The notes: generated by a model from the letters alone, not told the origin. A DNA stretch of 64,000 bases from Entelurus aequoreus (GCF_033978785.1 NC_084748.1:28358570-28422569); one strand, 5' to 3'. Numbered from the stretch's first letter, positions 1 to 9,504 are shown. Made by a program: numbers and translations.

Positions 1-312
1 GAGGTTAAACGTCTTATAAGTCTATCCACACAGTACAGTTGCAATCGATGCAACGCCCTGAAAATACAGTGACTTGAATGAATGAGAAATTTCATAGGTT
101 TGTGCGTGACATTTTCATGGAACCCAGCATTCATGATATTGAAGCCAAAGGTCTGCCTATATGAGAACCCTCTAAATTTGGTGTTGTGTGAGCTCGGCTG
201 TACATGAGGTGCTCAGGTATGTTGCAATCTACTTCATGATGAAACACAGGACCTTGCTATTATTTATTTCCTTGCTTATTTATAGACGTAAGAAGGAAAG
301 TAAAAAAAGCCT

Positions 313-385
313 TGTTTCCACCCTGTTTCGAACAGGGGACCTTTCGCGTGTTAGGCGAATGTGATAACCACTACACCATGGAAAC
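313..385 (-). tRNA. tRNA-Val (AAC)
   Basis: Read on the minus strand this is a 73-nt cloverleaf with a perfect 7-bp acceptor stem (GTTTCCA/TGGAAAC), a D-arm, anticodon loop with AAC, a 5-bp T-stem (CCCTG/CAGGG) and TTCGAAA T-loop. The wording closely follows vertebrate tRNA-Val(AAC). A run of seven Ts on the minus strand just past the 3' end is a good Pol III terminator. It is divergent from tRNA-Gly, 241 bp away. This is the reference copy for the array. Confidence 0.95.
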
Positions 386-626
386 TGCTGCAAGTCACAG
401 ACCTTTATCAAGACTTACAAGTACATTTTCGGCCGACGGAAAACATGGTGCTCGCTAGTCTTATTGCTGTTACTAGCTGCATTGCCTTTCTTGCCTTTTG
501 TGGATGTTGTTATATCCCTTGTGCAAGTAGAATGTGTTCCACTTTGTAGCATGTTTTGTTTGTCGCAGCCCGCATTTCAAACGTTCTTCCTCTTAACCGA
601 GTTCATAAATCTCTATTATTCCACAG

Positions 627-697
627 GCATTGGTGGTTCAGTGGTAGAATTCTCGCCTGCCACGCGGGAGACCCGGGTCCGATTCCCGGCCAATGCA
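627..697 (+). tRNA. tRNA-Gly (GCC)
   Basis: A 71-nt cloverleaf with acceptor GCATTGG/CCAATGC, anticodon GCC and A73, nearly identical to vertebrate tRNA-Gly(GCC). The T-loop reads TCCGATT where TTCGATT is expected: invariant U55 (the pseudouridine site, also in the B box) is C. The same change is in every copy of the array. The first T4 run downstream is at 709-712. Confidence 0.92.
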
Positions 698-919
698 ATC
701 TGTTGGTTTTGTTACATTTTAACCAATATTCATAAGGGACAAAAGCAATGTTTGTGACAACCGCAAGACACAGTCATTCCACCCAAAAGGCATATTGGAC
801 TCCCCGAATGCTGAAGCAGTGTACTTCTAGTTACGCCCATCCAAAGACAATGACATCGGGCTATCGTAACATGAGATTTTATAATTTTTTGGGGAGTAAT
901 TTATCATTTAAACTAGCCA

Positions 920-993
920 GTCTCTGTGGCGCAATCGGTCAGCGCGTTCGGCTGTTAACTGAGAGGATGGTGGTTCAAGCCCACCCAGGGACG
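920..993 (+). tRNA. tRNA-Asn (GTT)
   Basis: A 74-nt cloverleaf following vertebrate tRNA-Asn(GTT): acceptor GTCTCTG/CAGGGAC, A box around TGGCGCAATCGG, anticodon loop CTGTTAA, B box GGTTCAAGCCC. Two anticodon-stem pairs are G-U wobbles compared with the usual gene. A TTTT terminator lies at 997-1000. Reference copy for the array. Confidence 0.94.
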
Positions 994-1226
994 GGATTTT
1001 GACACGAGCACGGGGGTTAGAGGGTTTTGTTGTACAGCCCATGTCCTTCTCTAAGTTTGCAAAAAAGTTTCTAGTTAAAACGTGTGCTACGTTTGCAACA
1101 TAACTTTCAAGCCAAGCTTGTTTAAACTAATGTAAATTACTGATAATCAATGCTATCGCCTCAAATTGGCTATCATTAATTGAATGAAGGGTTATAGGCA
1201 TCGAGTTGAAATCCCATTTTTTTCCA

Positions 1227-1297
1227 GGCGCTGTTGGTGTCAGTCAAAGTGCCTGACTGTTAAGCAGAAGAGGTTGGGCTCAAATCCCGTCAGTGTC
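1227..1297 (+). pseudogene. degenerate Asn-like tRNA (GTT reading)
   Basis: A 71-nt segment can fold as a weak cloverleaf: acceptor GGCGCTG/CAGTGTC (two G-U pairs), anticodon loop CTGTTAA, T-loop CTCAAAT. It aligns loosely with the tRNA-Asn 234 bp upstream. The anticodon stem has only three good pairs and the T-stem about four. No T4 run follows closely. Probably an old duplicated tRNA-Asn; a functional small RNA is not excluded. Confidence 0.5.
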
Positions 1298-1561
1298 TTG
1301 ATGTTAGTTCCATAACACTTTCTCAGTTTGTTTTCAAACCACGTGAATGTAAGCCTAAATTATATTCGTTTTGAATAAAATCCCAATGGATCCACAGAGT
1401 TTGATGATTACTACAATGTTTTCTTTAAAAAAAAATGCCATTTAAAATGTGGACACAACCAGGACTCAGAAAGAAAGACTACTTCAGATGGGTTCCAAAT
1501 CACTTTGTTACAAGTAGTTTGTCTGGATATTCACCAGAGTAAGCATCTTGGAGTTACAGAC

Positions 1562-1633
1562 AGCAGAGTGGCGCAGGGGAAACGTGCTGGGCCCATAACC
1601 CAGAGGTCGATGGATGGAAACCATCCTCTGTTA
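1562..1633 (+). tRNA. tRNA-iMet (CAT), leader-type variant
   Basis: First satellite copy of the unit. It keeps the initiator loop CCCATAA and the GGG/CCC anticodon stem, but has C16G, G21A, C56G and an acceptor C70T (wobble). Loss of C56 breaks an invariant tertiary contact and the B box, so function is doubtful. Confidence 0.7.
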
Positions 1634-1760
1634 TGATTTAGGTTTCAAGTGAATCATTGACTGATTCTTAATTCAAATGGAAGGCTGACACCCATTCAGA
1701 CAACAACTGTCTTCTCTAACTCTGTGGATATTCACCAGAGTAAGCATCTTCTAGTTACAG

Positions 1761-1821
1761 GCAGCGGAAGCGTGCTGGGCCCATAACCCAGAGGTCGATG
1801 GATGGAAACCATCCTCTGCTA
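1761..1821 (+). pseudogene. 5'-truncated tRNA-iMet
   Basis: A 13-bp deletion removes the 5' acceptor strand (nt 1-11), leaving nt 12-72. It also has C56G. It cannot form an acceptor stem. Confidence 0.85.
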
Positions 1822-1950
1822 TGATTTAGGTTTCAAGCGAATCTTCGACTGATTCTTAATTCAAATGGAAGGCTGACACCCATTGGGACTACAGCTGTCT
1901 TCTCTAACTCTTTGGATATTCACCAGAGTAAGCATCTTTGAGTTACAGAC

Positions 1951-2022
1951 AGCAGAGTGGCGCAGCGGAAGCGTGCTGGGCCCATAACCCAGAGGTCGAT
2001 GGATCGAAACCATCCTCTGCTA
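1951..2022 (+). tRNA. tRNA-iMet (CAT), canonical
   Basis: The 72 nt match the conserved vertebrate initiator tRNA throughout: A1-U72, three G-C pairs in the anticodon stem, C33 before CAT, and A54/A60 in the T-loop. No T4 run occurs in the 200 bp downstream, so the terminator is unusual. Cytosolic translation initiation is the family role. Confidence 0.95.
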
Positions 2023-2151
2023 TGACTTAGGTTTCAAGCGAATCTTTGACAGATTCTTAATTCAAATGGAAGGCTGACACCCATTGGGACTACAGCTGTC
2101 TTCTCTAACTCTTTGGATATTCACCAGAGTAAGCATCTTTGAGTTAAAGAC

Positions 2152-2223
2152 AGCAGAGTGGCGCAGCGGAAGCGTGCTGGGCCCATAACCCAGAGGTCGA
2201 TGGATCGAAACCATCCTCTGCTA
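2152..2223 (+). tRNA. tRNA-iMet (CAT), canonical
   Basis: Identical to the copy at 1951 and 201 bp downstream of it. No T4 terminator follows. Confidence 0.95.
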
Positions 2224-2350
2224 TGACTTAGGTTTCAAGCGAATCTTTGACTGATTCTTAATTCAAATGGAAGGCTGACACCCATTCAGACTACAGCTGT
2301 CTTCTCTAACTCTTTGGATATTCACCAGAGTAAGCATCTTCTAGTTACAG

Positions 2351-2411
2351 GCAGCGGAAGCGTGCTGGGCCCATAACCCAGAGGTCGATGGATCGAAACC
2401 ATCCTCTACTA
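2351..2411 (+). pseudogene. 5'-truncated tRNA-iMet
   Basis: Lacks nt 1-11 through the 13-bp deletion; C56 kept; 3' end has G69A (CTCTACTA). Confidence 0.85.
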
Positions 2412-2540
2412 TGATTTATGTTTCAGGTGAATCTTTGACTGATTCTTAATTCAAATGGAAGGCTGACACCCATTGGGACTACAGCTGTCTTCTCTAACTC
2501 TTTGGATATTCACCAGAGTAAGCATCTTTGAGTTACAGAC

Positions 2541-2612
2541 AGCAGAGTGGCGCAGCGGAAGCGTGCTGGGCCCATAACCCAGAGGTCGATGGATGGAAAC
2601 CATCCTCTGCTA
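2541..2612 (+). tRNA. tRNA-iMet (CAT), C56G
   Basis: Full length; the only change from canonical is C56G in the T-loop and B box. Confidence 0.75.
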
Positions 2613-2741
2613 TGATTTAGGTTTCAAGCGAATCTTCGACTGATTCTTAATTCAAATGGAAGGCTGACACCCATTGGGACTACAGCTGTCTTCTCTAACT
2701 CTTTGGATATTCACCAGAGTAAGCATCTTTGAGTTACAGAC

Positions 2742-2813
2742 AGCAGAGTGGCGCAGCGGAAGCGTGCTGGGCCCATAACCCAGAGGTCGATGGATCGAAA
2801 CCATCCTCTGCTA
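2742..2813 (+). tRNA. tRNA-iMet (CAT), canonical
   Basis: Identical to the copy at 1951. Confidence 0.95.
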
Positions 2814-2940
2814 TGACTTAGGTTTCAAGCGAATCTTTGACTGATTCTTAATTCAAATGGAAGGCTGACACCCATTCAGGCTACAGCTGTCTTCTCTAAC
2901 TCTTTGGATATTCACCAGAGTAAGCATCTTCTAGTTACAG

Positions 2941-3001
2941 GCAGCGGAAGCGTGCTGGGCCCATAACCCAGAGGTCGATGGATGGAAACCATCCTCTACT
3001 A
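2941..3001 (+). pseudogene. 5'-truncated tRNA-iMet
   Basis: Lacks nt 1-11; C56G and G69A. Confidence 0.85.
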
Positions 3002-3130
3002 TGATTTATGTTTCAGGTGAATCTTTGACTGATTCTTAATTCAAATGGAAGGCTGACACCCATTGGGACTACAGCTGTCTTCTCTAACTCTTTGGATATT
3101 CACCAGAGTAAGCATCTTTGAGTTACAGAC

Positions 3131-3202
3131 AGCAGAGTGGCGCAGCGGAAGCGTGCTGGGCCCATAACCCAGAGGTCGATGGATGGAAACCATCCTCTGC
3201 TA
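3131..3202 (+). tRNA. tRNA-iMet (CAT), C56G
   Basis: Full length, C56G only. Confidence 0.75.
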
Positions 3203-3329
3203 TGACTTAGGTTTCAAGCGAATCTTTGACTGATTCTTAATTCAAATGGAAGGCTGACACCCATTCAGACTACAGCTGTCTTCTCTAACTCTTTGGATAT
3301 TCACCAGAGTAAGCATCTTCTAGTTACAG

Positions 3330-3390
3330 GCAGCGGAAGCGTGCTGGGCCCATAACCCAGAGGTCGATGGATCGAAACCATCCTCTACTA
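3330..3390 (+). pseudogene. 5'-truncated tRNA-iMet, array-terminal
   Basis: Lacks nt 1-11; C56 kept; G69A. Last satellite copy before the next spacer, the position this class occupies in most units. Confidence 0.85.
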
Positions 3391-3770
3391 TGATTTAGGT
3401 TTCAGGTGAATCTTTGACTGATCTTTGGGAATTACACTTATGATTCCTGCTTAGCTGAGAGGTTAAACGTCTTATAAGTCTATCCACACAGTACAGTTGC
3501 AATCGATGCAACGCCCTGAAAATACAGTGACTTGAATGAATGAGAAATTTCATAGGTTTGTGCGTGACATTTTCATGGAACCCAGCATTCATGATATTGA
3601 AGCCAAAGGTCTGCCTATATGAGAACCCTCTAAATTTGGTGTAGTGTGAGCTCGGCTGTACATGAGGTGCTCAGGTATGTTGCAATCTACTTCATGATGA
3701 AACACAGGACCTTGCTATTATTTCTTTCCTTGCTTATTTATAGACGTAAGAAGGAAAGTAAAAAAAGCCT

Positions 3771-3843
3771 TGTTTCCACCCTGTTTCGAACAGGGGACCT
3801 TTCGCGTGTTAGGCGAATGTGATAACCACTACACCATGGAAAC
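3771..3843 (-). tRNA. tRNA-Val (AAC)
   Basis: Identical in sequence to the unit 1 copy; seven-T terminator on the minus strand. Confidence 0.95.
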
Positions 3844-4084
3844 TGCTGCAAGTCACAGACCTTTATGAAGACTTACCAGTACATTTTCGGCCGACGGAAA
3901 ACATGGTGCTCGCTAGTCTTATTGCTGTTACTAGCTGCATTGCCTTTCTTGCCTTTTGTGGATGTTGTTATATCCCTTGTGCAAGTAGAATGTGTTCCAC
4001 TTTGTAGCATGTTTTGTTTGTCGCAGCCCGCATTTCAAACGTTCTTCCTCTTAACCGAGTTCATAAATCTCTATTATTACACAG

Positions 4085-4155
4085 GCATTGGTGGTTCAGT
4101 GGTAGAATTCTCGCCTGCCACGCGGGAGACCCGGGTCCGATTCCCGGCCAATGCA
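4085..4155 (+). tRNA. tRNA-Gly (GCC)
   Basis: Same as the unit 1 copy, including U55C. Confidence 0.92.
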
Positions 4156-4377
4156 ATCTGTTGATCTTGTTACATTTTAACCAATATTCATAAGGGACAA
4201 AAGCAATGTTTGTGACAACCGCAAGACACAGTCATTCCACCCAAAAGGCATATTGGACTCCCCGAATGCTGAAGCAGTGTACTTCTAGTTACGCCCATCC
4301 AAAGACAATGACATCGGGCTATCGTAACATGAGATTTTATAATTTTTTGGGGAGTAATTTATCATTTAAACTAGCCA

Positions 4378-4451
4378 GTCTCTGTGGCGCAATCGGTCAG
4401 CGCGTTCGGCTGTTAACTGAGAGGATGGTGGTTCAAGCCCACCCAGGGACG
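4378..4451 (+). tRNA. tRNA-Asn (GTT)
   Basis: Identical to the unit 1 copy; TTTT terminator within 10 nt. Confidence 0.94.
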
Positions 4452-4684
4452 GGATTTTGACACGAGCACGGGGGTTCGAGGGTTTTCTTGTACAGCCCAT
4501 GTCCTTCTCTAAGTTTGCAAAAAAGTTTCTAGTTAAAACGTGTGCTACGTTTGCAACATAACTTTCAAGCCACGCTTGTTTAAACTAATGTAAATTACTG
4601 ATAATCAATGCTATCGCCTCAAATTGGCTATCATTAATTGAATGAAGGGTTATAGGCATCGAGTTGAAATCCCATTTTTTTCCA

Positions 4685-4755
4685 GGCGCTGTTGGTGTCA
4701 GTCAAAGTGCCTGACTGTTAAGCAGAAGAGGTTGGGCTCAAATCCCGTCAGTGTC
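4685..4755 (+). pseudogene. degenerate Asn-like tRNA
   Basis: Same sequence as 1227-1297 at the same 307-bp offset from tRNA-Asn. Confidence 0.5.
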
Positions 4756-5018
4756 TTGATGTTAGTTCCATAACACTTTCTCAGTTTGTTTTCAAACCAC
4801 GTGAATGTAAGCCTAAATTATATTCGTTTTGAATAAAATCCCAATGGATCCACAGAGTTTGATGATTACTACAATGTTTTCTTTAAAAAAAATGCCATTT
4901 AAAATGTGGACACAACCAGGACTCAGAAAGAAAGACTACTTCAGATGGGTTCCAAATCACTTTGTTACAAGTAGTTTGTCTGGATATTCACCAGAGTAAG
5001 CATCTTGGAGTTACAGAC

Positions 5019-5040
5019 AGCAGAGTGGCGCAGGTGAAGC
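5019..5040 (+). pseudogene. tRNA-iMet 5' fragment
   Basis: Only the first 22 nt of an iMet gene remain before the sequence jumps to the post-gene spacer, a deletion of about 60 bp. Unit 4 has the same junction. Confidence 0.8.
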
Positions 5041-5161
5041 AGGTTTCAAGCGAATCTTTGACAGATTCTTAATTCAAATGGAAGGCTGACACCCATTGGG
5101 ACTACAGCTGTCTTCTCTAACTCTTTGGATATTCACCAGAGTAAGCGTCTTCTAGTTACAG

Positions 5162-5222
5162 GCAGCGGAAGCGTGCTGGGCTCATAACCCAGAGGTCGAT
5201 GGATCGAAACCATCCTCTACTA
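5162..5222 (+). pseudogene. 5'-truncated tRNA-iMet with U33
   Basis: Lacks nt 1-11. C33 is T, turning the initiator-specific loop into an elongator-like one. The same variant is at 10289. Confidence 0.82.
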
Positions 5223-5351
5223 TGATTTAGGTTTCAGGTGAATCTTTGACTGATTCTTAATTCAAATGGAAGGCTGACACCCATTGGGACTACAGCTGTC
5301 TTCTCTAACTCTTTGGATATTCACCAGAGTAAGCATCTTTGAATTACAGAC

Positions 5352-5423
5352 AGCAGAGTGGCGCAGCGGAAGCGTGCTGGTCCTATAACCCAGAGGTCGA
5401 TGGATCGAAACCATCCTCTGCTA
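5352..5423 (+). tRNA. iMet-derived tRNA with TAT anticodon
   Basis: Full length, C56 kept, but two substitutions change the loop to CCTATAA (anticodon TAT) and break the last anticodon-stem pair. It would be scored as an Ile-type anticodon, but the body is initiator tRNA. Most likely a decaying copy. Confidence 0.65.
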
Positions 5424-5550
5424 TGACTTAGGTTTCAAGCGAATCTTTGACTGATTCTTAATTCAAATGGAAGGCTGACACCCATTCAGGCTATAGCTGT
5501 CTTCTCTAACTCTGTGGATATTCACCAGAGTAAGCATCTTCTAGTTACAG

Positions 5551-5611
5551 GCAGCGGAAGCGTGCTGGGCCCATAACCCAGAGGTCGATGGATCGAAACC
5601 ATCCTCTACTA
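5551..5611 (+). pseudogene. 5'-truncated tRNA-iMet, array-terminal
   Basis: Lacks nt 1-11; C56 kept; G69A. Confidence 0.85.
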
Positions 5612-5991
5612 TGATTTAGGTTTCAGGTGAATCTTTGACTGATCTTTGGGAATTACACTTATGATTCCTGCTTAGCTGAGAGGTTAAACGTCTTATAAGT
5701 CAATCTACACAGTACAGTTGCAATCGATGCAAAGCCCTGAAAATACAGTGACTTGAATGAATGACAAATTTCATAGGTTTGTGCGTGACATTTTCATGGA
5801 ACCCAGCATTGATGATATTGAAGCCAAAGGTCTGCCTATATGAGAACCCTCTAAATTTGGTGTTGTGTGAGTTCGGCTGTACATGAGGTGCTCAGGTATG
5901 TTGCAAACTACTTCATGATGAAACACAGGACCTTGCTATTATTTCTTTCCTTGCTTATTTATAGACGTAAGAAGGAAAGTAAAAGAAGCCT

Positions 5992-6064
5992 TGTTTCCAC
6001 CATGTTTCGAACAGGGGACCTTTCGCGTGTGAGGCGAATGTGATAACCACTACACCATGGAAAC
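5992..6064 (-). tRNA. tRNA-Val (CAC)
   Basis: Differs from the AAC copies at wobble position 34 (A to C), giving anticodon CAC. One T-stem base is changed, leaving a C-A mismatch. A four-T run remains as terminator. Confidence 0.85.
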
Positions 6065-6148
6065 TGCTGCAAGTCACAGACCTTTATCAAGACTTACAAG
6101 TACATTTTCGGCCGACGGAAAACATGGTGCTCGCTAGTCTTATTGCTG

Positions 6149-6390
6149 GGACGGTATAGCTCGGTTGGTAGAGCGGCCGTGCCATCAACTTGAGGGTTGC
6201 AGGTTCGATCCCCGCTTCCGCCATCCTAGTCACTGCCGTTGTGTCCTTGGGCAAGACACTTTACCCACCTGCTCCCAGTGCCACCCACACTGGTTTAAAT
6301 GTAACTTAGATATTGGGTTTCACAATGTAAAGCGCTTTGAGTCACTTGAGAAAAAGCGCTATATAAATATAATTCACTTCACTTCACTGT
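6149..6390 (+). mobile_element. tRNA-derived SINE, V-SINE-like
   Basis: It interrupts the Val-Gly interval. The 5' part is a tRNA-like head with A-box (TAGCTCGGTTGGTAGAGCGG) and B-box (GGTTCGATCCC) motifs. The central part (TTGGGCAAGACACTT) and 3' part (AAAGCGCTTTGAGT, GCGCTATATAAAT) are the conserved teleost V-SINE type. It ends in a short TTCAC repeat. Other units read uninterrupted across the site; only 2-4 bp of possible target duplication is seen. Confidence 0.85.
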
Positions 6391-6546
6391 TACTAGCTGC
6401 ATTGCATTTCTTGCCTTTTGTGGATGTTGTTATATCCCTTGTGCAAGTAGAATGTGTTCCACTTTGTAGCATGTTTTGTTTGTCGCAGCCCGCATTTCAA
6501 ACGTTCTTCCTCTTAACCGAGTTCATAAATCTCTATTACTCCACAG

Positions 6547-6617
6547 GCATTGGTGGTTCAGTGGTAGAATTCTTGCCTGCCACGCGGGAGACCCGGGTCC
6601 GATTCCCGGCCAATGCA
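6547..6617 (+). tRNA. tRNA-Gly (GCC)
   Basis: U55C as in all copies; one C-to-T in the 5' anticodon-stem strand leaves a U-G pair. Confidence 0.88.
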
Positions 6618-6839
6618 ATCCGTTGATCTTGTTACATTTTAACTAATATTCATAAGGGACAAAAGCAATGTTTGTGACAACCGCAAGACACAGTCATTCC
6701 ACCCAAAAGGCATATTGGACTCCCCGAATGCTGAAGCAGTGTACTTCTAGTTACGCCCATCCAAAGACAATGACATCGGGCTATCGTAACATGAGATTTT
6801 ATAATTTTTTGGGGAGTAATTTATCATTTAAACTAGTCA

Positions 6840-6913
6840 GTCTCTGTGGCGCAATCGGTCAGCGCGTTAGGCTGTTAACTGAGAGGATGGTGGTTCAAGC
6901 CCACCCAGGGACG
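6840..6913 (+). tRNA. tRNA-Asn (GTT), stem mismatch
   Basis: One C-to-A in the 5' strand of the anticodon stem breaks a pair; otherwise like the reference copy. A five-T terminator follows. Confidence 0.85.
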
Positions 6914-7145
6914 ATTTTTGACACGAGCACGGGGGTTCGAGGGTTTTCTTGTACAGCCCATGTCCTTCTCTAAGTTTGCAAAAAAGTTTCTAGTTAAAAC
7001 GTGTGCTACGTTTGCAACATAACTTTCAAGCCAAGCTTGTTTAAACTAATGTAAATTACTGATAATCAATGCTATCGCCTCAAATTGGCTATCATTAATT
7101 GAATGAAGGGTTATAGGCATCGAGTTGAAATCCCATTTTTTTCCA

Positions 7146-7216
7146 GGCGCTGTTGGTGTCAGTCAAAGTGCCTGACTGTTAAGCAGAAGAGGTTGGGCTC
7201 AAATCCCGTCAGTGTC
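7146..7216 (+). pseudogene. degenerate Asn-like tRNA
   Basis: Same sequence and position as in unit 1. Confidence 0.5.
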
Positions 7217-7479
7217 TTGATGTTAGTTCCATTACACTTTCTCAGTTTGTTTTCAAACCACGTGAATGTAAGCCTAAATTCTATTCGTTTTGAATAAAAT
7301 CCCAATGGATCCACAGAGTTTGATGATTACTACAATGTTTTCTTTAAAAAAAATGCCATTTAAAATGTGGACACAACCAGGACTCAGAAAGAAAGACTAC
7401 TTCAAATGGGTTCCAAATCACTTTGTTACAAGTAGTTTGTCTGGATATTCACCAGAGTAAGCATCTTGGAGTTACAGAC

Positions 7480-7551
7480 AGCAGAGTGGCGCAGGGGAAG
7501 CGTGCTGGGCCCATAACCCAGAGGTCGATGGATGGAAACCATCCTCTGCTA
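7480..7551 (+). tRNA. tRNA-iMet (CAT), leader-type variant
   Basis: C16G and C56G. Confidence 0.72.
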
Positions 7552-7680
7552 TGATTTAGGTTTCAAGCGAATCTTCGACTGATTCTTAATTCAAATGGAA
7601 GGCTGACACCCATTGGGACTACAGCTGTCTTCTCTAACTCTTTGGATATTCACCAGAGTAAGCATCTTTGAGTTAAAGAC

Positions 7681-7752
7681 AGCAGAGTGGCGCAGCGGAA
7701 GCGTGCTGGGCCCATAACCCAGAGGTCGATGGATCGAAACCATCCTCTGCTA
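7681..7752 (+). tRNA. tRNA-iMet (CAT), canonical
   Basis: Identical to the copy at 1951. Confidence 0.95.
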
Positions 7753-7879
7753 TGACTTAGGTTTCAAGCGAATCTTTGACTGATTCTTAATTCAAATGGA
7801 AGGCTGACACCCATTCAGACTACAGCTGTCTTCTCTAACTCTTTGGATATTCACCAGAGTAAGCATCTTCTAGTTACAG

Positions 7880-7940
7880 GCAGCGGAAGCGTGCTGGGCC
7901 CATAACCCAGAGGTCGATGGATCGAAACCATCCTCTACTA
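7880..7940 (+). pseudogene. 5'-truncated tRNA-iMet
   Basis: Lacks nt 1-11; C56 kept; G69A. Confidence 0.85.
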
Positions 7941-8067
7941 TGATTTAGGTTTCAGGTGAATCTTTGACTGATTCTTAATTCAAATGGAAGGCTGACACCC
8001 ATTGGGACTACAGCTGTCTTCTCTAACTCTTTGGATATTCACCAGAGTAAGCATCTTCTAGTTACAG

Positions 8068-8128
8068 GCAGCGGAAGCGTGCTGGGCCCATAACCCAGAG
8101 GTCGATGGATGGAAACCATCCTCTGCTA
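8068..8128 (+). pseudogene. 5'-truncated tRNA-iMet
   Basis: Lacks nt 1-11; C56G, CTCTGCTA end. Confidence 0.85.
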
Positions 8129-8257
8129 TGATTTAGGTTTCAAGCGAATCTTCGACTGATTCTTAATTCAAATGGAAGGCTGACACCCATTCAGACTACA
8201 GCTGTCTTCTCTAACTCTTTGGATATTCACCAGAGTAAGCATCTTTGAGTTACAGAC

Positions 8258-8329
8258 AGCAGAGTGGCGCAGCGGAAGCGTGCTGGGCCCATAACCCAGA
8301 GGTCGATGGATCGAAACCATCCTCTGCTA
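8258..8329 (+). tRNA. tRNA-iMet (CAT), canonical
   Basis: Identical to the copy at 1951. Confidence 0.95.
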
Positions 8330-8456
8330 TGACTTAGGTTTCAAGCGAATCTTTGACAGATTCTTAATTCAAATGGAAGGCTGACACCCATTCAGACTAC
8401 AGCTGTCTTCTCTAACTCTTTGGATATTCACCAGAGTAAGCATCTTCTAGTTACAG

Positions 8457-8517
8457 GCAGCGGAAGCGTGCTGGGCCCATAACCCAGAGGTCGATGGATC
8501 GAAACCATCCTCTACTA
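8457..8517 (+). pseudogene. 5'-truncated tRNA-iMet, array-terminal
   Basis: Lacks nt 1-11; C56 kept; G69A. Confidence 0.85.
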
Positions 8518-8897
8518 TGATTTAGGTTTCAGGTGAATCTTTGACTGATCTTTGGGAATTACACTTATGATTCCTGCTTAGCTGAGAGGTTAAACGTCTT
8601 ATAAGTCTATCCACACAGTACAGTTGCAATCGATGCAACGCCCTGAAAATACAGTGACTTGAATGAATGAGAAATTTCATAGGTTTGTGCGTGACATTTT
8701 CATGGAACCCAGCATTCATGATATTGAAGCCAAAGGCCTGCCTATATGAGAACCCTCTAAATTTGGTGTTGTGTGAGCTCGGCTGTACATGAGGTGCTCA
8801 GGTATGTTGCAATCTACTTCATGATGAAACACAGGACCTTGCTATTATTTCTTTCCTTGCTTATTTATAGACGTAAGAAGGAAAGTAAAAGAAGCCT

Positions 8898-8970
8898 TGT
8901 TTCCACCCTGTTTCGAACAGGGGACCTTTCGCGTGTTAGGCGAATGTGATAACCACTACACCATGGAAAC
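8898..8970 (-). tRNA. tRNA-Val (AAC)
   Basis: Identical to the unit 1 gene; the terminator T-run is shortened to four. Confidence 0.95.
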
Positions 8971-9211
8971 TGCTGCAAGTCACAGACCTTTATCAAGACT
9001 TACAAGTACATTTTCGGCCGACGGAAAACATGGTGCTCGCTAGTCTTATTGCTGTTACTAGCTGCATTGCCTTTCTTGCCTTTTGTGGATGTTGTTATAT
9101 CCCTTGTGCAAGTAGAATGTGTTCCACTTTGTAGCATGTTTTGTTTGTCGCAGCCCGCATTTCAAACGTTCTTCCTCTTAACCGAGTTCATAAATCTCTA
9201 TTATTACACAG

Positions 9212-9282
9212 GCATTGGTGGTTCAGTGGTAGAATTCTCGCCTGCCACGTGGGAGACCCGGGTCCGATTCCCGGCCAATGCA
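9212..9282 (+). tRNA. tRNA-Gly (GCC)
   Basis: U55C; C-to-T in the 3' anticodon-stem strand gives a G-U pair, shared with unit 6. Confidence 0.9.
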
Positions 9283-9504
9283 ATCTGTTGATTTTGTTAC
9301 ATTTTAACCAATATTCATAAGGGACAAAAGCAATGTTTGTGACAACCGCAAGACACAGTCATTCCACCCAAAAGGCATATTGGACTCCCCGAATGCTGAA
9401 GCAGTGTACTTCTAGTTACGCCCATCTAAAGACAATGACATCGGGCTATCGTAACATGAGATTTTATAATTTTTTGGGGAGTAATTTATCATTTAAACTA
9501 GCCA

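Larger units (their letters stand above)
1..3423 (+). repeat. tRNA repeat unit 1 (5' end cut by window)
   Basis: The unit carries spacer, Val(AAC)-, Gly+, Asn+, Asn-like+, then an iMet satellite (1562-3390) of 6 full and 4 truncated copies. The spacer at 1-312 holds no gene; it keeps a short GTTGCA/TGCAAC hairpin near 39-55. The stretch 1298-1561 is unique within the unit and shows nothing recognisable. Confidence 0.92.
3424..5644 (+). repeat. tRNA repeat unit 2
   Basis: Val(AAC)-, Gly, Asn, Asn-like, then a short iMet satellite (5019-5611): one 5' fragment, one full and two truncated copies. The spacer 3424-3770 has no gene; it contains an A-box-like TAGCTGAGAGGTTA stretch (3452-3465) and a GTTGCA/TGCAAC hairpin (3497-3513). 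Nothing is recognised in 4756-5018. Confidence 0.92.
5645..8550 (+). repeat. tRNA repeat unit 3 (with SINE insertion)
   Basis: Val(CAC)-, V-SINE-like insertion, Gly, Asn, Asn-like, iMet satellite (7480-8517) of 3 full and 3 truncated copies. The spacer 5645-5991 carries no gene. Confidence 0.92.

Noticed and set aside
361..549. Recurrent 62-, 80-, 84- and 99-codon frames in every unit (for example starting at 361, 464 and 748) as a conserved protein family
   Set aside because: They overlap tRNA-Val antisense, tRNA-Gly and tRNA-Asn. Their conservation is explained by DNA repetition, there is no codon-level signal, and some units break them by indels.
1227..1297. tRNA-Leu (TAA) reading of the Asn-like relic
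   Set aside because: There is no long variable arm; placing the loop as CTGTTAA fits GTT with better arm lengths.
5352..5423. Genuine tRNA-Ile (TAT)
   Set aside because: Body and T-loop are initiator tRNA-Met; vertebrate Ile(TAT) genes have a different body and an intron.
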